This document shows, one piece after another, positions 34,397 through 41,416 of a stretch of DNA of 64,000 bases (positions are counted from its first letter, which is position 1; each line of letters opens with the position of its first letter). The DNA is taken from positions 682,001 to 746,000 of the forward strand of contig NZ_KQ976354.1 in the NCBI RefSeq assembly GCF_000346485.2, in the 5' to 3' direction. The position numbers and the translations under genes were made by a program. The notes below the pieces were generated by a model. That model was given only the letters and a program-made list of their open reading frames with translations. It searched no databases and had not been told where the DNA came from. This stretch comes from Scytonema hofmannii PCC 7110. GTDB lineage: Bacteria > Cyanobacteriota > Cyanobacteriia > Cyanobacteriales > Nostocaceae.

Positions 34397-34804
34397 TACT
34401 GCAAGATAAAGTGGCGTTAGTCACCGGAGGCACATCGGGAATTGGTAGAACAACGGCGATCGCTTATGCCCAACAACAAGCAAAGGTGGTGGTAGTTGGT
34501 CGTCGAATTGATGAAGGTGAAGAAACGGTTCGATTGATTCAGGAAGCTGGCGGAGAAGCTATTTTTGTGCAATTATGCCAAAGCGGGTATTCGCATCAAT
34601 GTTGTTGCACCAGGGGCAATCAAAACAGATATGTTTGAAGCAGTTACAGATGAAGCCAAAGCTTACTTGACAGGACTTCACCCGATCGGACGAATTGGAA
34701 CACCGCTTGAAGTTGCAAATGCAGTCCTGTTTTTATCATCTGACCTAGCATCGTTCGTAACAGGTGAAACGTTAATGGTAGATGGTGGGTTTGTAGCGCA
34801 ATAG
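34393..34804 (+). pseudogene. SDR with internal deletion
   Basis: The first 60 residues ([20 protein letters not shown] to GGEAIFVQ) and the last 77 (YAKAGIRINVVAPGAIKTDM to LMVDGGFVAQ) match the intact SDR at 14243-15013. About 115 residues between them, including the catalytic Ser-Tyr-Lys, are gone, and the two parts are out of frame. The joint at about 34572 shows a CAA shared by both sides. Confidence 0.9.
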
Positions 34805-34911
34805 TCGATCGGCAGTGCGAAATGTTTGACACAGCACTTCAAGCGACTCACTAAAGCAACACTGAAATCGGTTCGCTAACTCCATAGGAAACTCCATAGA
34901 AATCTGCAAGA

Positions 34912-34965
34912 AGTTGAGTGTTGGAACTGACTACACTCAAGTGAACTAAGACAAAGAGAACTTAG
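34912..34965. repeat. Dispersed 50-bp repeat, copy 1
   Basis: TTGAGTGTTGGAACTGACTA followed by CACTCAAGTGAACTAAGACA is repeated with a few changes at 37791-37842. Each has inverted GAGTGT/ACACTC arms. Both copies sit just downstream of genes. Confidence 0.55.
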
Positions 34966-35033
34966 GAGTTGATGATGATGTCCAAAGTGTCTTCTACCTC
35001 ACCACTACAAAACTAAAGAAAGGAATCGTTACC

Positions 35034-35504
35034 ATGAGTATCCAACCGACCGAAGTGATCAAAGAGTTTCTGGCGAATACGGCAACCGAAAAGGTCGAGG
35101 CGGCTGCCCGTCGGCTCGTCGCGGAGGACGCAACATACATTTCCCTGAATTTCGACAACCCTGAACTGAAGCAAATCTTGCCTTGGACAGGAACCTCCAA
35201 AGGTCCCCAAGCGTTCATCGATACGTTCTCCGGGGTTGCGAAATGGTGGACGCATGAGGACTTCACCGTTACCGCCCTCTTTGGTGAAGGCGAGAACGTT
35301 GCCGTGTTCGGCAGGTTCACGTACCGCTCGGTCTCGCTGAGCAAGGCGGTGACCTCACCGTTCTCGATCCACGCAAAGGTGCGTAACGGGAAGATCGTGT
35401 ACTTTCAGTTCATGGAGGATACTTTCGCGACCGCTCGCACTTTCAGCCAGAAGGGGACTTGGACCATCAAAATCGCTCCGAACCAACCGGAGTTCGAGGT
35501 GTAA
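35034..35504 (+). CDS. SnoaL/NTF2-like protein, possibly from an integron cassette
   Basis: 156 residues, an NTF2-like fold: VIKEFLANTATEKVEAAARR (helix 1), LVAEDATYISLNFDNPEL, GPQAFIDTFSGVAKWW, then strands EDFTVTALFGEGENVAVFGR, SIHAKVRNGKIVYFQFMED. The start follows GAAAGGAATCGTTACC. The gene is clearly richer in G+C than its surroundings. An attC-like imperfect hairpin begins 14 bp after its stop. NTF2-like proteins are known cassette products. Substrate unknown; it stands between a deleted SDR and a cupin. Confidence 0.8.
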   Translation: MSIQPTEVIKEFLANTATEKVEAAARRLVAEDATYISLNFDNPELKQILPWTGTSKGPQAFIDTFSGVAKWWTHEDFTVTALFGEGENVAVFGRFTYRSVSLSKAVTSPFSIHAKVRNGKIVYFQFMEDTFATARTFSQKGTWTIKIAPNQPEFEV

Positions 35505-35518
35505 TAGCAGCCTACGAC

Positions 35519-35613
35519 GCCTAACCATGCGCTGCAGCGAACCTAGCCCTCGCGCTCCGGTTGCAATCCACGCTGTCACCGCGGGCCGGGTCGCTGAGCT
35601 TGGGTCGTTATAG
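35519..35613 (+). other. attC-like recombination site remnant
   Basis: GCCTAAC (35519-35525) fits the R'' core RYYYAAC. The arm TAACCATGCGCTGCAGCGA ACC (35522-35543) can pair imperfectly with GGTCGCTGAGCTTGGGTCGTTA (35589-35610), with bulged bases, as in integron attC sites. The right core GTTATAG is a poor match to GTTRRRY. No integrase is in view, so this is a candidate only. Confidence 0.35.
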
Positions 35614-35699
35614 ACCGTATGAATCTCAATGCTGGTGTGCGTACCGCGCTGGCTACTGAAGCAGAATTAAAGCCATGGCAACAACCCCTCCAGTGACCT

Positions 35700-35880
35700 C
35701 AGGTAGATCTTAGACGTGTTGCGTTTTAGATGTAGAGCGCAACAACCCTATTAATACATGAGGTTTCTGCTACAGAAGCAACAAAGAGGAGGGGGAGATG
35801 ACGAGATGACGAGATCGCACTATCCCATCACCCCATCACCCCATCATTCCATTACCCTACCCGCCTTTGCCCTTCGTATC
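35700..35880. repeat. Intergenic short repeats
   Basis: GTTGCG...CGCAAC inverted arms lie near 35717-35747, followed by GAGATGAC tandem units (35796-35814) and CCCATCAC tandem units (35823-35850). No gene is supported between 35614 and 35936. Confidence 0.5.
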
Positions 35881-35936
35881 TTTGTGGTTAATTACATCTG
35901 AACTTGCTCCGATTGTGTAATTGCAAGCCGAAACTT

Positions 35937-36305
35937 ATGCTGCTCCAAAAACTAAACGACTGTGAAGAAATTATCGCTGGAGATGGAACTGTTCTGCGCG
36001 AACTGCTTCATCCTGACAAACAAGACATCAACTTGCGTTACAGCTTGGCGTATGCGAGCTTGCCTGTTGGCAAAACTTCGACTCCCCATTCCCTAAAGAC
36101 TTCTGAGGTTTATTACATCATTAGCGGTGTTGGAGAAATGTCGATCAACAGTGAAGTTCGTCGCATTGAACCAGGCGATGCGGTTTACATTCCTCCAAAT
36201 GCAATCCAGTTCCTTCACAACTACGGCAACGAACCCATTGTTTTCGTTTGTCTAGTTGATCCAGCTTGGCGAAAAGAAGACGAAACGATTTATGCACCAG
36301 TCTGA
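35937..36305 (+). CDS. Single-domain cupin protein, second copy
   Basis: 122 residues, about 70% identical to the cupin at 16002-16367: STPHSLKTSEVYYIISGVGE (motif 1), EPGDAVYIPPNAIQFLHNYG (motif 2) and a C-terminal CLVDPAWRKEDETIY. The ATG at 35937 aligns with the paralogue's start; an upstream TTG would add 11 unrelated residues. Likely a small-molecule isomerase, oxygenase or binding protein. The duplicate confirms that the cupin belonged to the cluster before duplication. Confidence 0.85.
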   Translation: MLLQKLNDCEEIIAGDGTVLRELLHPDKQDINLRYSLAYASLPVGKTSTPHSLKTSEVYYIISGVGEMSINSEVRRIEPGDAVYIPPNAIQFLHNYGNEPIVFVCLVDPAWRKEDETIYAPV

Positions 36306-36346
36306 TTCATGCAAATCTTACTGTTAGGGGATTCAAAGTTAGGGGA

Positions 36347-36373
36347 TTCAAATTCGCGTTACTGCAATTGTTC
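36347..36373 (+). pseudogene. RidA 3'-end fragment
   Basis: ATTCGCGTTACTGCAATTG with its stop TGA matches the last nine codons of the RidA gene at 23907-24308 (IRVTAI). It marks another break in the duplicated material. Confidence 0.5.
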
Positions 36374-36509
36374 CGTGAATTTTGCACAAGCAGCAACGGG
36401 GTGATTTGGCGACTACGCTGAGGAGAAGGACGCGCCCCTAATTTTAGATTTCACATCAGCCTCAATCATTCTGTTCACCGTTGTCTTCTACCAGGGATAC
36501 CAAAAAACT

Positions 36510-36785
36510 ATGACCTGCGAACATCTTAACAATCTAATTGTGGAAAACCTGATTTCTAAAGCAGCCTATCCCATATTTCGTTGTGAAGAGTGCATTAAAA
36601 TAAATAGCCGCTGGGTACACCTCCGGATTTGCCAAACCTGTGGCAAAATGCTGTGCTGCGATTCTTCTAAGCATCAACATGCTCGTCGTCATTATGAAGC
36701 AACCAATCATGCAGTGGTTAGTTCGGCTGAATTGGGGGAGCTGTGGTTATGGTGTTTTGCAGATGAACAGGGAAAAGAATATTGA
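36510..36785 (+). CDS. UBP-type zinc finger protein
   Basis: 91 residues, one ZnF-UBP domain. Zinc ligands are visible as the Cys-His pair near CEHLNNL, CEECIK, CQTCGK, CCDSS, and the His residues in KHQHARRHYEATNH. Bacterial stand-alone ZnF-UBP proteins have no ubiquitin partner, and their role is unknown; they are often found near stress genes. The start at 36510 lies after ACCAAAAAACT without a strong SD. It precedes the DUF5996 gene by about 70 bp on the same strand. Confidence 0.88.
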   Translation: MTCEHLNNLIVENLISKAAYPIFRCEECIKINSRWVHLRICQTCGKMLCCDSSKHQHARRHYEATNHAVVSSAELGELWLWCFADEQGKEY

Positions 36786-36855
36786 TAGCGATTCTGATTT
36801 TATCTAGATTTCCTTCTCATTTCTTCAACATGTTCTCCTCATGTGGGTGATTTTC

Positions 36856-37794
36856 ATGCCTGTTTCTAATCAAAGTACTTCCATTGACATCGTTTGGCCC
36901 AGTTTGCCCTTAGCAGCTTGGCAGGATACCTATGCAACTCTCCATCTATGGACGCAAGTCATCGGTAAAATCCGGTTGGCACTGGCACCTAAACTCAATC
37001 ACTGGTGGCAATCTACTCTTTATGTCACACCGCGTGGACTAACAACTGCTTCAATCCCTTGCGGAACTCGTAACTTTCAAATTAGCTTTGATTTTCTCGA
37101 CCATCAACTACAAATCGACACTAGCGACGGCATTGTTAAAAGAATTGCACTGTCTCCTCGCTCTGTGGCAGATTTTTACCAAATGGTGCTAACTACATTG
37201 AGCAACATCGGCATCGAAGTCCGAATCTGGACGATGCCGCAAGAAGTGTCAGAACCAATCCCGTTCGAACGGGACTATCAACACACAGCTTACGATCCGG
37301 AATATGCACAACGATTTTGGCGAATTCTTGTGCAAGTCGATCGGGTCATGACCTTATTCCGTTCCCAGTTTATTGGTAAATCCAGCCCTGTACATTTTTT
37401 TTGGGGCAGCTTTGATCTTGCTGTGACTCGTTTCTCTGGTCGTCGTGCGCCAGAACACCCAGGGGGAGTTCCGAATATGGCAGATTGGGTCACACGAGAA
37501 GCCTATTCACACGAAGTCAGTAGCTGTGGTTTTTGGCCAGGGGGTGGGTCAATTGTGGAGCCTGTTTTTTACGCTTACGCTTACCCTATGCCAAAAGGGT
37601 TCCATGATTACCCGATCCAACCTACAGAAGCTTTTTACAGTTCAGAGATGCAAGAGTTTATTTTACCCTATGAAGCCGTGAGACAAACTGACGATCCAGA
37701 TGCAATGCTCTTTGCTTTTTTTCAAAGCACCTATGAAGCAGCAGCCAATTTAGGACATTGGGATCGAATTGCGCTGGAGTATACTCAAAGTTGA
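36856..37794 (+). CDS. DUF5996-family protein
   Basis: 312 residues from ATG 36856 (MPVSNQSTS); ATG 36841 would add five residues. Conserved family segments are WPSLPLAAWQDTYATLHLWT, VGKIRLALAPKLNHWWQSTL, YVTPRGLTT, SPVHFFWGSFDLAVTRFSGR, SHEVSSCGFWPGGG and the C-terminal FFQSTYEAAANLGHWDR. Function is not known experimentally; the many His/Trp/Asp residues suggest an enzyme. No signal peptide or membrane segment. It lies downstream of the zinc finger gene, and a dispersed 50-bp repeat overlaps its stop. Confidence 0.88.
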   Translation: MPVSNQSTSIDIVWPSLPLAAWQDTYATLHLWTQVIGKIRLALAPKLNHWWQSTLYVTPRGLTTASIPCGTRNFQISFDFLDHQLQIDTSDGIVKRIALSPRSVADFYQMVLTTLSNIGIEVRIWTMPQEVSEPIPFERDYQHTAYDPEYAQRFWRILVQVDRVMTLFRSQFIGKSSPVHFFWGSFDLAVTRFSGRRAPEHPGGVPNMADWVTREAYSHEVSSCGFWPGGGSIVEPVFYAYAYPMPKGFHDYPIQPTEAFYSSEMQEFILPYEAVRQTDDPDAMLFAFFQSTYEAAANLGHWDRIALEYTQS

Positions 37795-37842
37795 GTGTTA
37801 GAACTTACTAAACTCAAGTTGGCTAAAACAAAGACAACTTGA
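37791..37842. repeat. Dispersed 50-bp repeat, copy 2
   Basis: TTGAGTGTTAGAACTTACTA and the following bases match 34912-34965 with several changes. It starts at the stop codon of the DUF5996 gene. Confidence 0.55.
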
Positions 37843-37921
37843 ATAGATTCATATCTTGCACCACCGTTTTATTGAGAAAATCAAAGCCCAAAAAATTGAT
37901 TGTTTCGTAGGGTGGGCACTG

Positions 37922-38174
37922 CCAGCCCTTTCAACGCGAACACATATACTAACTTTTGACTCCCAAATCAACGTTCAATTAACCCTTATGCAATCAGACT
38001 TACGAAATCTTGTGCAAAAAAATGCCCAACTCAACGAGCAATATATCGATCGTTTTTGATGTACTTTTCCATGGAAAAGCATCAATAGCCAAAAGACCTC
38101 ATTTTTTGCTCTAGTCTGGGAGCGGGTTTCAGCCTTCACTTTAGTAGTTCATTTGTTCGCGTTGAAAGGGCTGG
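37922..38174. mobile_element. 253-bp segment flanked by 21-bp perfect inverted repeats
   Basis: Bases 37922-37942 (CCAGCCCTTTCAACGCGAACA) and 38154-38174 are exact reverse complements, and GGTGGGCACTGCC lies outside each end. The interior has no supported gene. It may be a MITE or a decayed insertion sequence. From 38175 to 38519 I see only unassigned sequence. Confidence 0.45.
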
Positions 38175-38519
38175 GTGGGCACTGCCCACCACCCCCTTAT
38201 TGAGAAGGTGCAAGATGTCAGCCTCTAACTAGCGGACTACGCCGAAGCGTGATATATAGAAGAAACACAGGAGAGCTAGAGGAAAATTTGATAGCTAGGA
38301 ATTATAATTGATAGTTACCCTGACAGTCAAGACCGTTTTAACATTGGTGCTAATTACGCCCGTATGTCAGCCTGGTTCTGAGTGCCATTGGTGAATTTAT
38401 TGGTGAAGTGGCATTTCAACTGTCACTATCCCGTGCGCGGAGATTAGATTTGAACACCGCACTTAGGTCAGGGTACTTATTTACTGTTAAAAAGCGCGAT
38501 TGCCATGATGGAGGTTCCC

Positions 38520-38699
38520 ATGAGCAAAAAAGAATCGCAACCAAAGTCGCCAAGTTCTAATTTACCACTAATTAACCTCAATGCAGCGGGTATAGATATT
38601 GGTGCAGACAGACATTGGGTAAGCGTTCCTGTTGATAGAGACAAAGATTCAGTACGCAGTTTTGGCTGTTTCAATACCTTTGCCAATTATGAAGGCTGA
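38520..38699 (+). pseudogene. IS110-family transposase, N-terminal fragment
   Basis: From ATG 38520 the 59 residues include LPLINLNAAGIDIGADRHWV, the start of the DEDD catalytic domain (first Asp in GIDIG), then SVPVDRD and VRSFGCFNTF. IS110 transposases are 300-400 residues; the rest is missing and a different transposase fragment follows. Confidence 0.8.
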
Positions 38700-39046
38700 A
38701 CAAAAGCTGAAGGTGCGTGAATACGACCATTACAGGAGATAGCATGGAAAATCTGAGCCAATAAAACTGGCGTTTGTTTTTGGGGAAGAAGTTTTAATGT
38801 TTCCTTGGCATAGAGACAACCACGGTAGTAAGCTTTGAGGTCCATAATACTGCCGTTAAGATTACCATGAGGAAATCGAGCCAGTAAGCAATGGGACAAG
38901 TTAACCATAAAGAAGGATAAATTGGCGGCGTTAGTGACAGAGTTTTGAGTGATATTCATAAAGTCTTCTAACCCCCAAAATTGCTTAGCATCTCGAAAAT
39001 TAAATTCAATCTGGAAGCGAAGGCTGTAATAGTCACGCTTCAACAT
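38687..39046 (-). pseudogene. DDE transposase, C-terminal fragment (IS4-like)
   Basis: About 120 residues: YYSLRFQIEFNFRDAKQFWG carries the Y-(2)-R-(3)-E-(6)-K signature of IS4-type transposases, followed by LEDFMNITQNSVTNAANLSF and a normal C-terminus. The DD part is missing, so it is inactive. Its end abuts the IS110 fragment. Confidence 0.8.
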
Positions 39047-39055
39047 CAGCCCTTA

Positions 39056-39165
39056 CCATGTATTACACCGTAAGTTTAACGCGCTGATTGGTGAAACCGA
39101 GAATGTAACTTGCGTCCTTACACTGAGGGGATGTTTACGACCAATAGCTCTCATGTAATACATGG
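39056..39165. repeat. 110-bp segment between 12-bp inverted repeats
   Basis: CCATGTATTACA (39056-39067) is the reverse complement of TGTAATACATGG (39154-39165). It lies between the transposase fragment and a kinase fragment. It may be a short mobile element or the end of one. Confidence 0.45.
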
Positions 39166-39176
39166 AAACACTTCAT

Positions 39177-39341
39177 TTATTCCTGCCGATAGCGAGTTAA
39201 TTCCTGAGAAGAAGGATAATCCTGCTTCAGAACTTTGGCGATGACTGCACAATTCTCCCGCTCTCGTATGCCTCGATACACAAGAGTTGCCAAGCTCTCA
39301 TAGATTTTTCTGTGGATGGTAACTCCAGGTAAGGCAATCAT
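39177..39341 (-). pseudogene. N-terminal fragment of a giant sensor kinase
   Basis: 54 residues beginning MIALPGVTIHRKIYESLATL and LVYRGIRERE, with VIAKVLKQDYPSSQELTRYR, match the first 55 residues of the kinase at 26107-32406. It stops at TAA (39177-39179), exactly where other repeat DNA begins. Confidence 0.85.
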
Positions 39342-39445
39342 TGAACTCTCTTGGGATGAGTGTCATCAGCCATATCACAAAGTATATCATTTGCCAAACT
39401 CCAACAAACAGCAAGGAGAGAGCAAGCTTCACAATAATGAAATTT

Positions 39446-39477
39446 GTCTAACATTGTTAGACGAGCCGTTTTTTTGC
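39446..39477. terminator. Terminator-like hairpin
   Basis: GTCTAAC/GTTAGAC arms (39446-39462, loop ATT) are followed by a T run at 39470-39476. No complete gene ends here; 39342-39698 otherwise holds nothing recognisable. Confidence 0.35.
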
Positions 39478-39698
39478 TATTAAGGGAAAAAATGCCCATA
39501 AACCTCTAAAACTGTCTATTGGTGCAATCGTACCCAAAACTAATTTCAAAGGGCTTCAAGGCGATTTTAGAGGGTATGTTTTTTGATGATTCTTTTGTAA
39601 ACGACTGTCAAACAATGTCTTACAATGATGGGAGTAGGCAAAAAATGGGCAAGAACGCTTAATTTCTGTTGTCTAATATGCGTTATACAAAGTCAAAC

Positions 39699-40013
39699 CT
39701 ATGACAAAACCCTTGGCATTTCGGATATGGCAATTGATGCAATTCTCAAATCCATTGTAGACACACGAACCCGTTGGTTTTGTAACTCATCAAAGATAGC
39801 GATCGCTCTAGCATCAAATGGTAAAACCAGAGCTGTCGCAAAGCCCTGGAGAGTTTCCAGCAACAGAGCATATCCACGTATCACCTCAGCATTTGTCCGA
39901 GCACGATTGATAAAGTTGTGAGCGCCGAGTACCTGTTCGTGGAAACTAACGACAGATAATCCAAAATCTGTAGACGAGTGCTGTTCCATCCGACTTAAAT
40001 AAATTTCAGTCAT
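39699..40013 (-). pseudogene. Truncated PIN-domain (VapC-like) toxin
   Basis: The frame contains SVVSFHEQVLGAHNFINRAR, YALLLETLQGFATALVLPFD and VRVSTMDLRIASIAI, the middle of a VapC-type PIN RNase with Asp in STMDLRIA. The N-terminal LLDTD strand with the first catalytic Asp and the C-terminal LLTRN-DF strand are missing or scrambled. It is probably a dead toxin gene. Confidence 0.7.
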
Positions 40014-40055
40014 TCTGGGCTAGGATTAAGGGGTCCTAATATAGCCTAGATATTT

Positions 40056-40280
40056 ATGTCCTCAACGCTGCGTGTTGTGCATAGCGACCCTGATATATTA
40101 GGGGGAACACCTGTTTTTATTGGCACTCGTGTACCAATAAAAACTTTAATTGACTATTTTGAAGCGGGTGACTCTTTGGATGAGTTTCTCGACCATTTTC
40201 CCAGCGTAAGTCGCGCTCAGGCAGTTGCAGCTTTAGAATTAGCGAAGGAAATGCTGATTGCGTATGCAAATCCTGCTTGA
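40056..40280 (+). CDS. DUF433-family antitoxin-like protein
   Basis: 74 residues. The DUF433 winged-helix pattern is clear: DPDILGGTPVFIGTRVPIKT, LIDYFEAGDSLDEFLDHFPS and VSRAQAVAALELAKE. DUF433 proteins are commonly encoded next to PIN-like DUF5615 proteins and are regarded as VapB-like antitoxins that bind their own promoter. The next gene overlaps its end by 17 bp. It is divergent from the PIN remnant at 39699-40013. Confidence 0.88.
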   Translation: MSSTLRVVHSDPDILGGTPVFIGTRVPIKTLIDYFEAGDSLDEFLDHFPSVSRAQAVAALELAKEMLIAYANPA

Positions 40281-40587
40281 TGAATGTGTACCAAAGCCAC
40301 TTAAACGTGAACTTACCGATTATAATATTCGTACAGTTGTAGAGATGGGCTGGTCAGGCAAAAAGAACGGTGAGCTACTCCAACTTATGAGTCAGGAGGG
40401 ATTTTCAATTTTGCTCACCACGGATCAAAACTTACGATATCAGCAAAATTTGCAACAGGCTGGAGTTGCTGTCGTTGTTATGGTTGCGCCAAGCAATCGT
40501 CTAAGCGATCTCGTACCGTTAATACCAAGTGTTCGTGCTGCGCTAGATGCAGTTAAAGCAGGTGAAGTTTTTGAGATAACGGTTTAA
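40264..40587 (+). CDS. DUF5615-family PIN-like toxin
   Basis: 107 residues from ATG 40264, inside the end of the DUF433 gene. It starts MQILLDECVPKPLKRELTDY with the acidic Asp-Glu at the first strand. It continues VVEMGWSGKKNGELLQLMSQ, then ILLTTDQNLRYQQNLQ with the conserved T-T-D, typical of the DUF5615 (Mut7-C/PIN-like) fold. The predicted activity is an RNase held by the DUF433 protein. Overlapping reading frames indicate translational coupling. Nothing appears damaged. Confidence 0.88.
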   Translation: MQILLDECVPKPLKRELTDYNIRTVVEMGWSGKKNGELLQLMSQEGFSILLTTDQNLRYQQNLQQAGVAVVVMVAPSNRLSDLVPLIPSVRAALDAVKAGEVFEITV

Positions 40588-40717
40588 CAATAAAGGCTAC
40601 AGATTCGTTGATAATACTTGCAAACCAACTTGTTTAGCAACAAATTTGCCATTAATAAGCGGGAGCATCCCAATTTGGCACATAGCTTCAAACAGCTGTC
40701 TTTACGAAAAAACTAGG

Positions 40718-40746
40718 TTTTTATGATTTCTGTATCGGTGCTCTAG
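40718..40746. repeat. Right-end copy of the 2350-2476 element
   Basis: AACTAGGTTTTTATGATTTC then TGTATCGGTGCTCTAG matches the right part of the element at 2350-2476. No left end is seen. Confidence 0.5.
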
Positions 40747-40767
40747 GGGTCTGTGTACACCGTAGCC

Positions 40768-40816
40768 CCTTTCCAAGGGGAGGGAACTCGATCGCTTGTT
40801 TCTTCCCTTGGAAAGG
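40768..40816. repeat. Hairpin with 12-bp arms
   Basis: CCTTTCCAAGGG (40768-40779) and CCCTTGGAAAGG (40805-40816) are inverted repeats. No T run follows. From 40817 to 41416 I see no supported gene; 41288-41330 has AGGCTAGAAGCCTGGG-type palindromic repeats. Confidence 0.5.
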
Positions 40817-41416
40817 CTCAAAATTAGCGAACGGACAGCAACAAGCCTAAATATCTTCGGAATAGCCGTAGCACAATAGATTTTCTTCTGGCGAGGTTTA
40901 CTTTCTCTTTAAAATAGAGAACCATAGTATGAAGTTTATGTAAACATTTTGAATGTTTCCTGATTGAGTTGGATGATCTACCCTAATATGCAGTTGTAAG
41001 AAAAACTGGAATTATATTCAGTTTAGTTAGATACAAAAGCCAAGATATTTGCCCAAAATGTCTCAGGGTTTTGTAAGCCAGTCTTTTAAGCAATCTCGTT
41101 GAAATGGGAACATTCCAACTTAGAAAAAACACCGGACGATTGGAAAACGCAAATATGCAGGCAAATTCCTCCGACGTAGACTTCATTAAGTCTCCAAAAG
41201 CAGGCTTTTGCTGATTCTGTCAATGCACGAGCAATGCTAGCGCACACAGATGTGAGTGGGTTCAATACGGTTTGGATGACCTCTCAGGCTAGAAGCCTGG
41301 GACTAAACAAACGAAGCCTGCGCTTCTCTGGCTTTGTATGTGTAGCCCTAGGTTTCTAGAAGCGTAAATACTTTCAGATAGAGCAAGTATATTCTCAATT
41401 AGGAGTGACCATAATT

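Noticed and set aside
37856-38059. 67-aa ORF inside the inverted-repeat segment
   Set aside because: It crosses the left inverted repeat, has no ribosome site, and shows no family features.
40983-41186. 67-aa minus-strand ORF (MKSTSEEFACIFAFS...)
   Set aside because: It looks partly protein-like but has no ribosome site, no recognisable domain and no supporting neighbour. Not strong enough to annotate.
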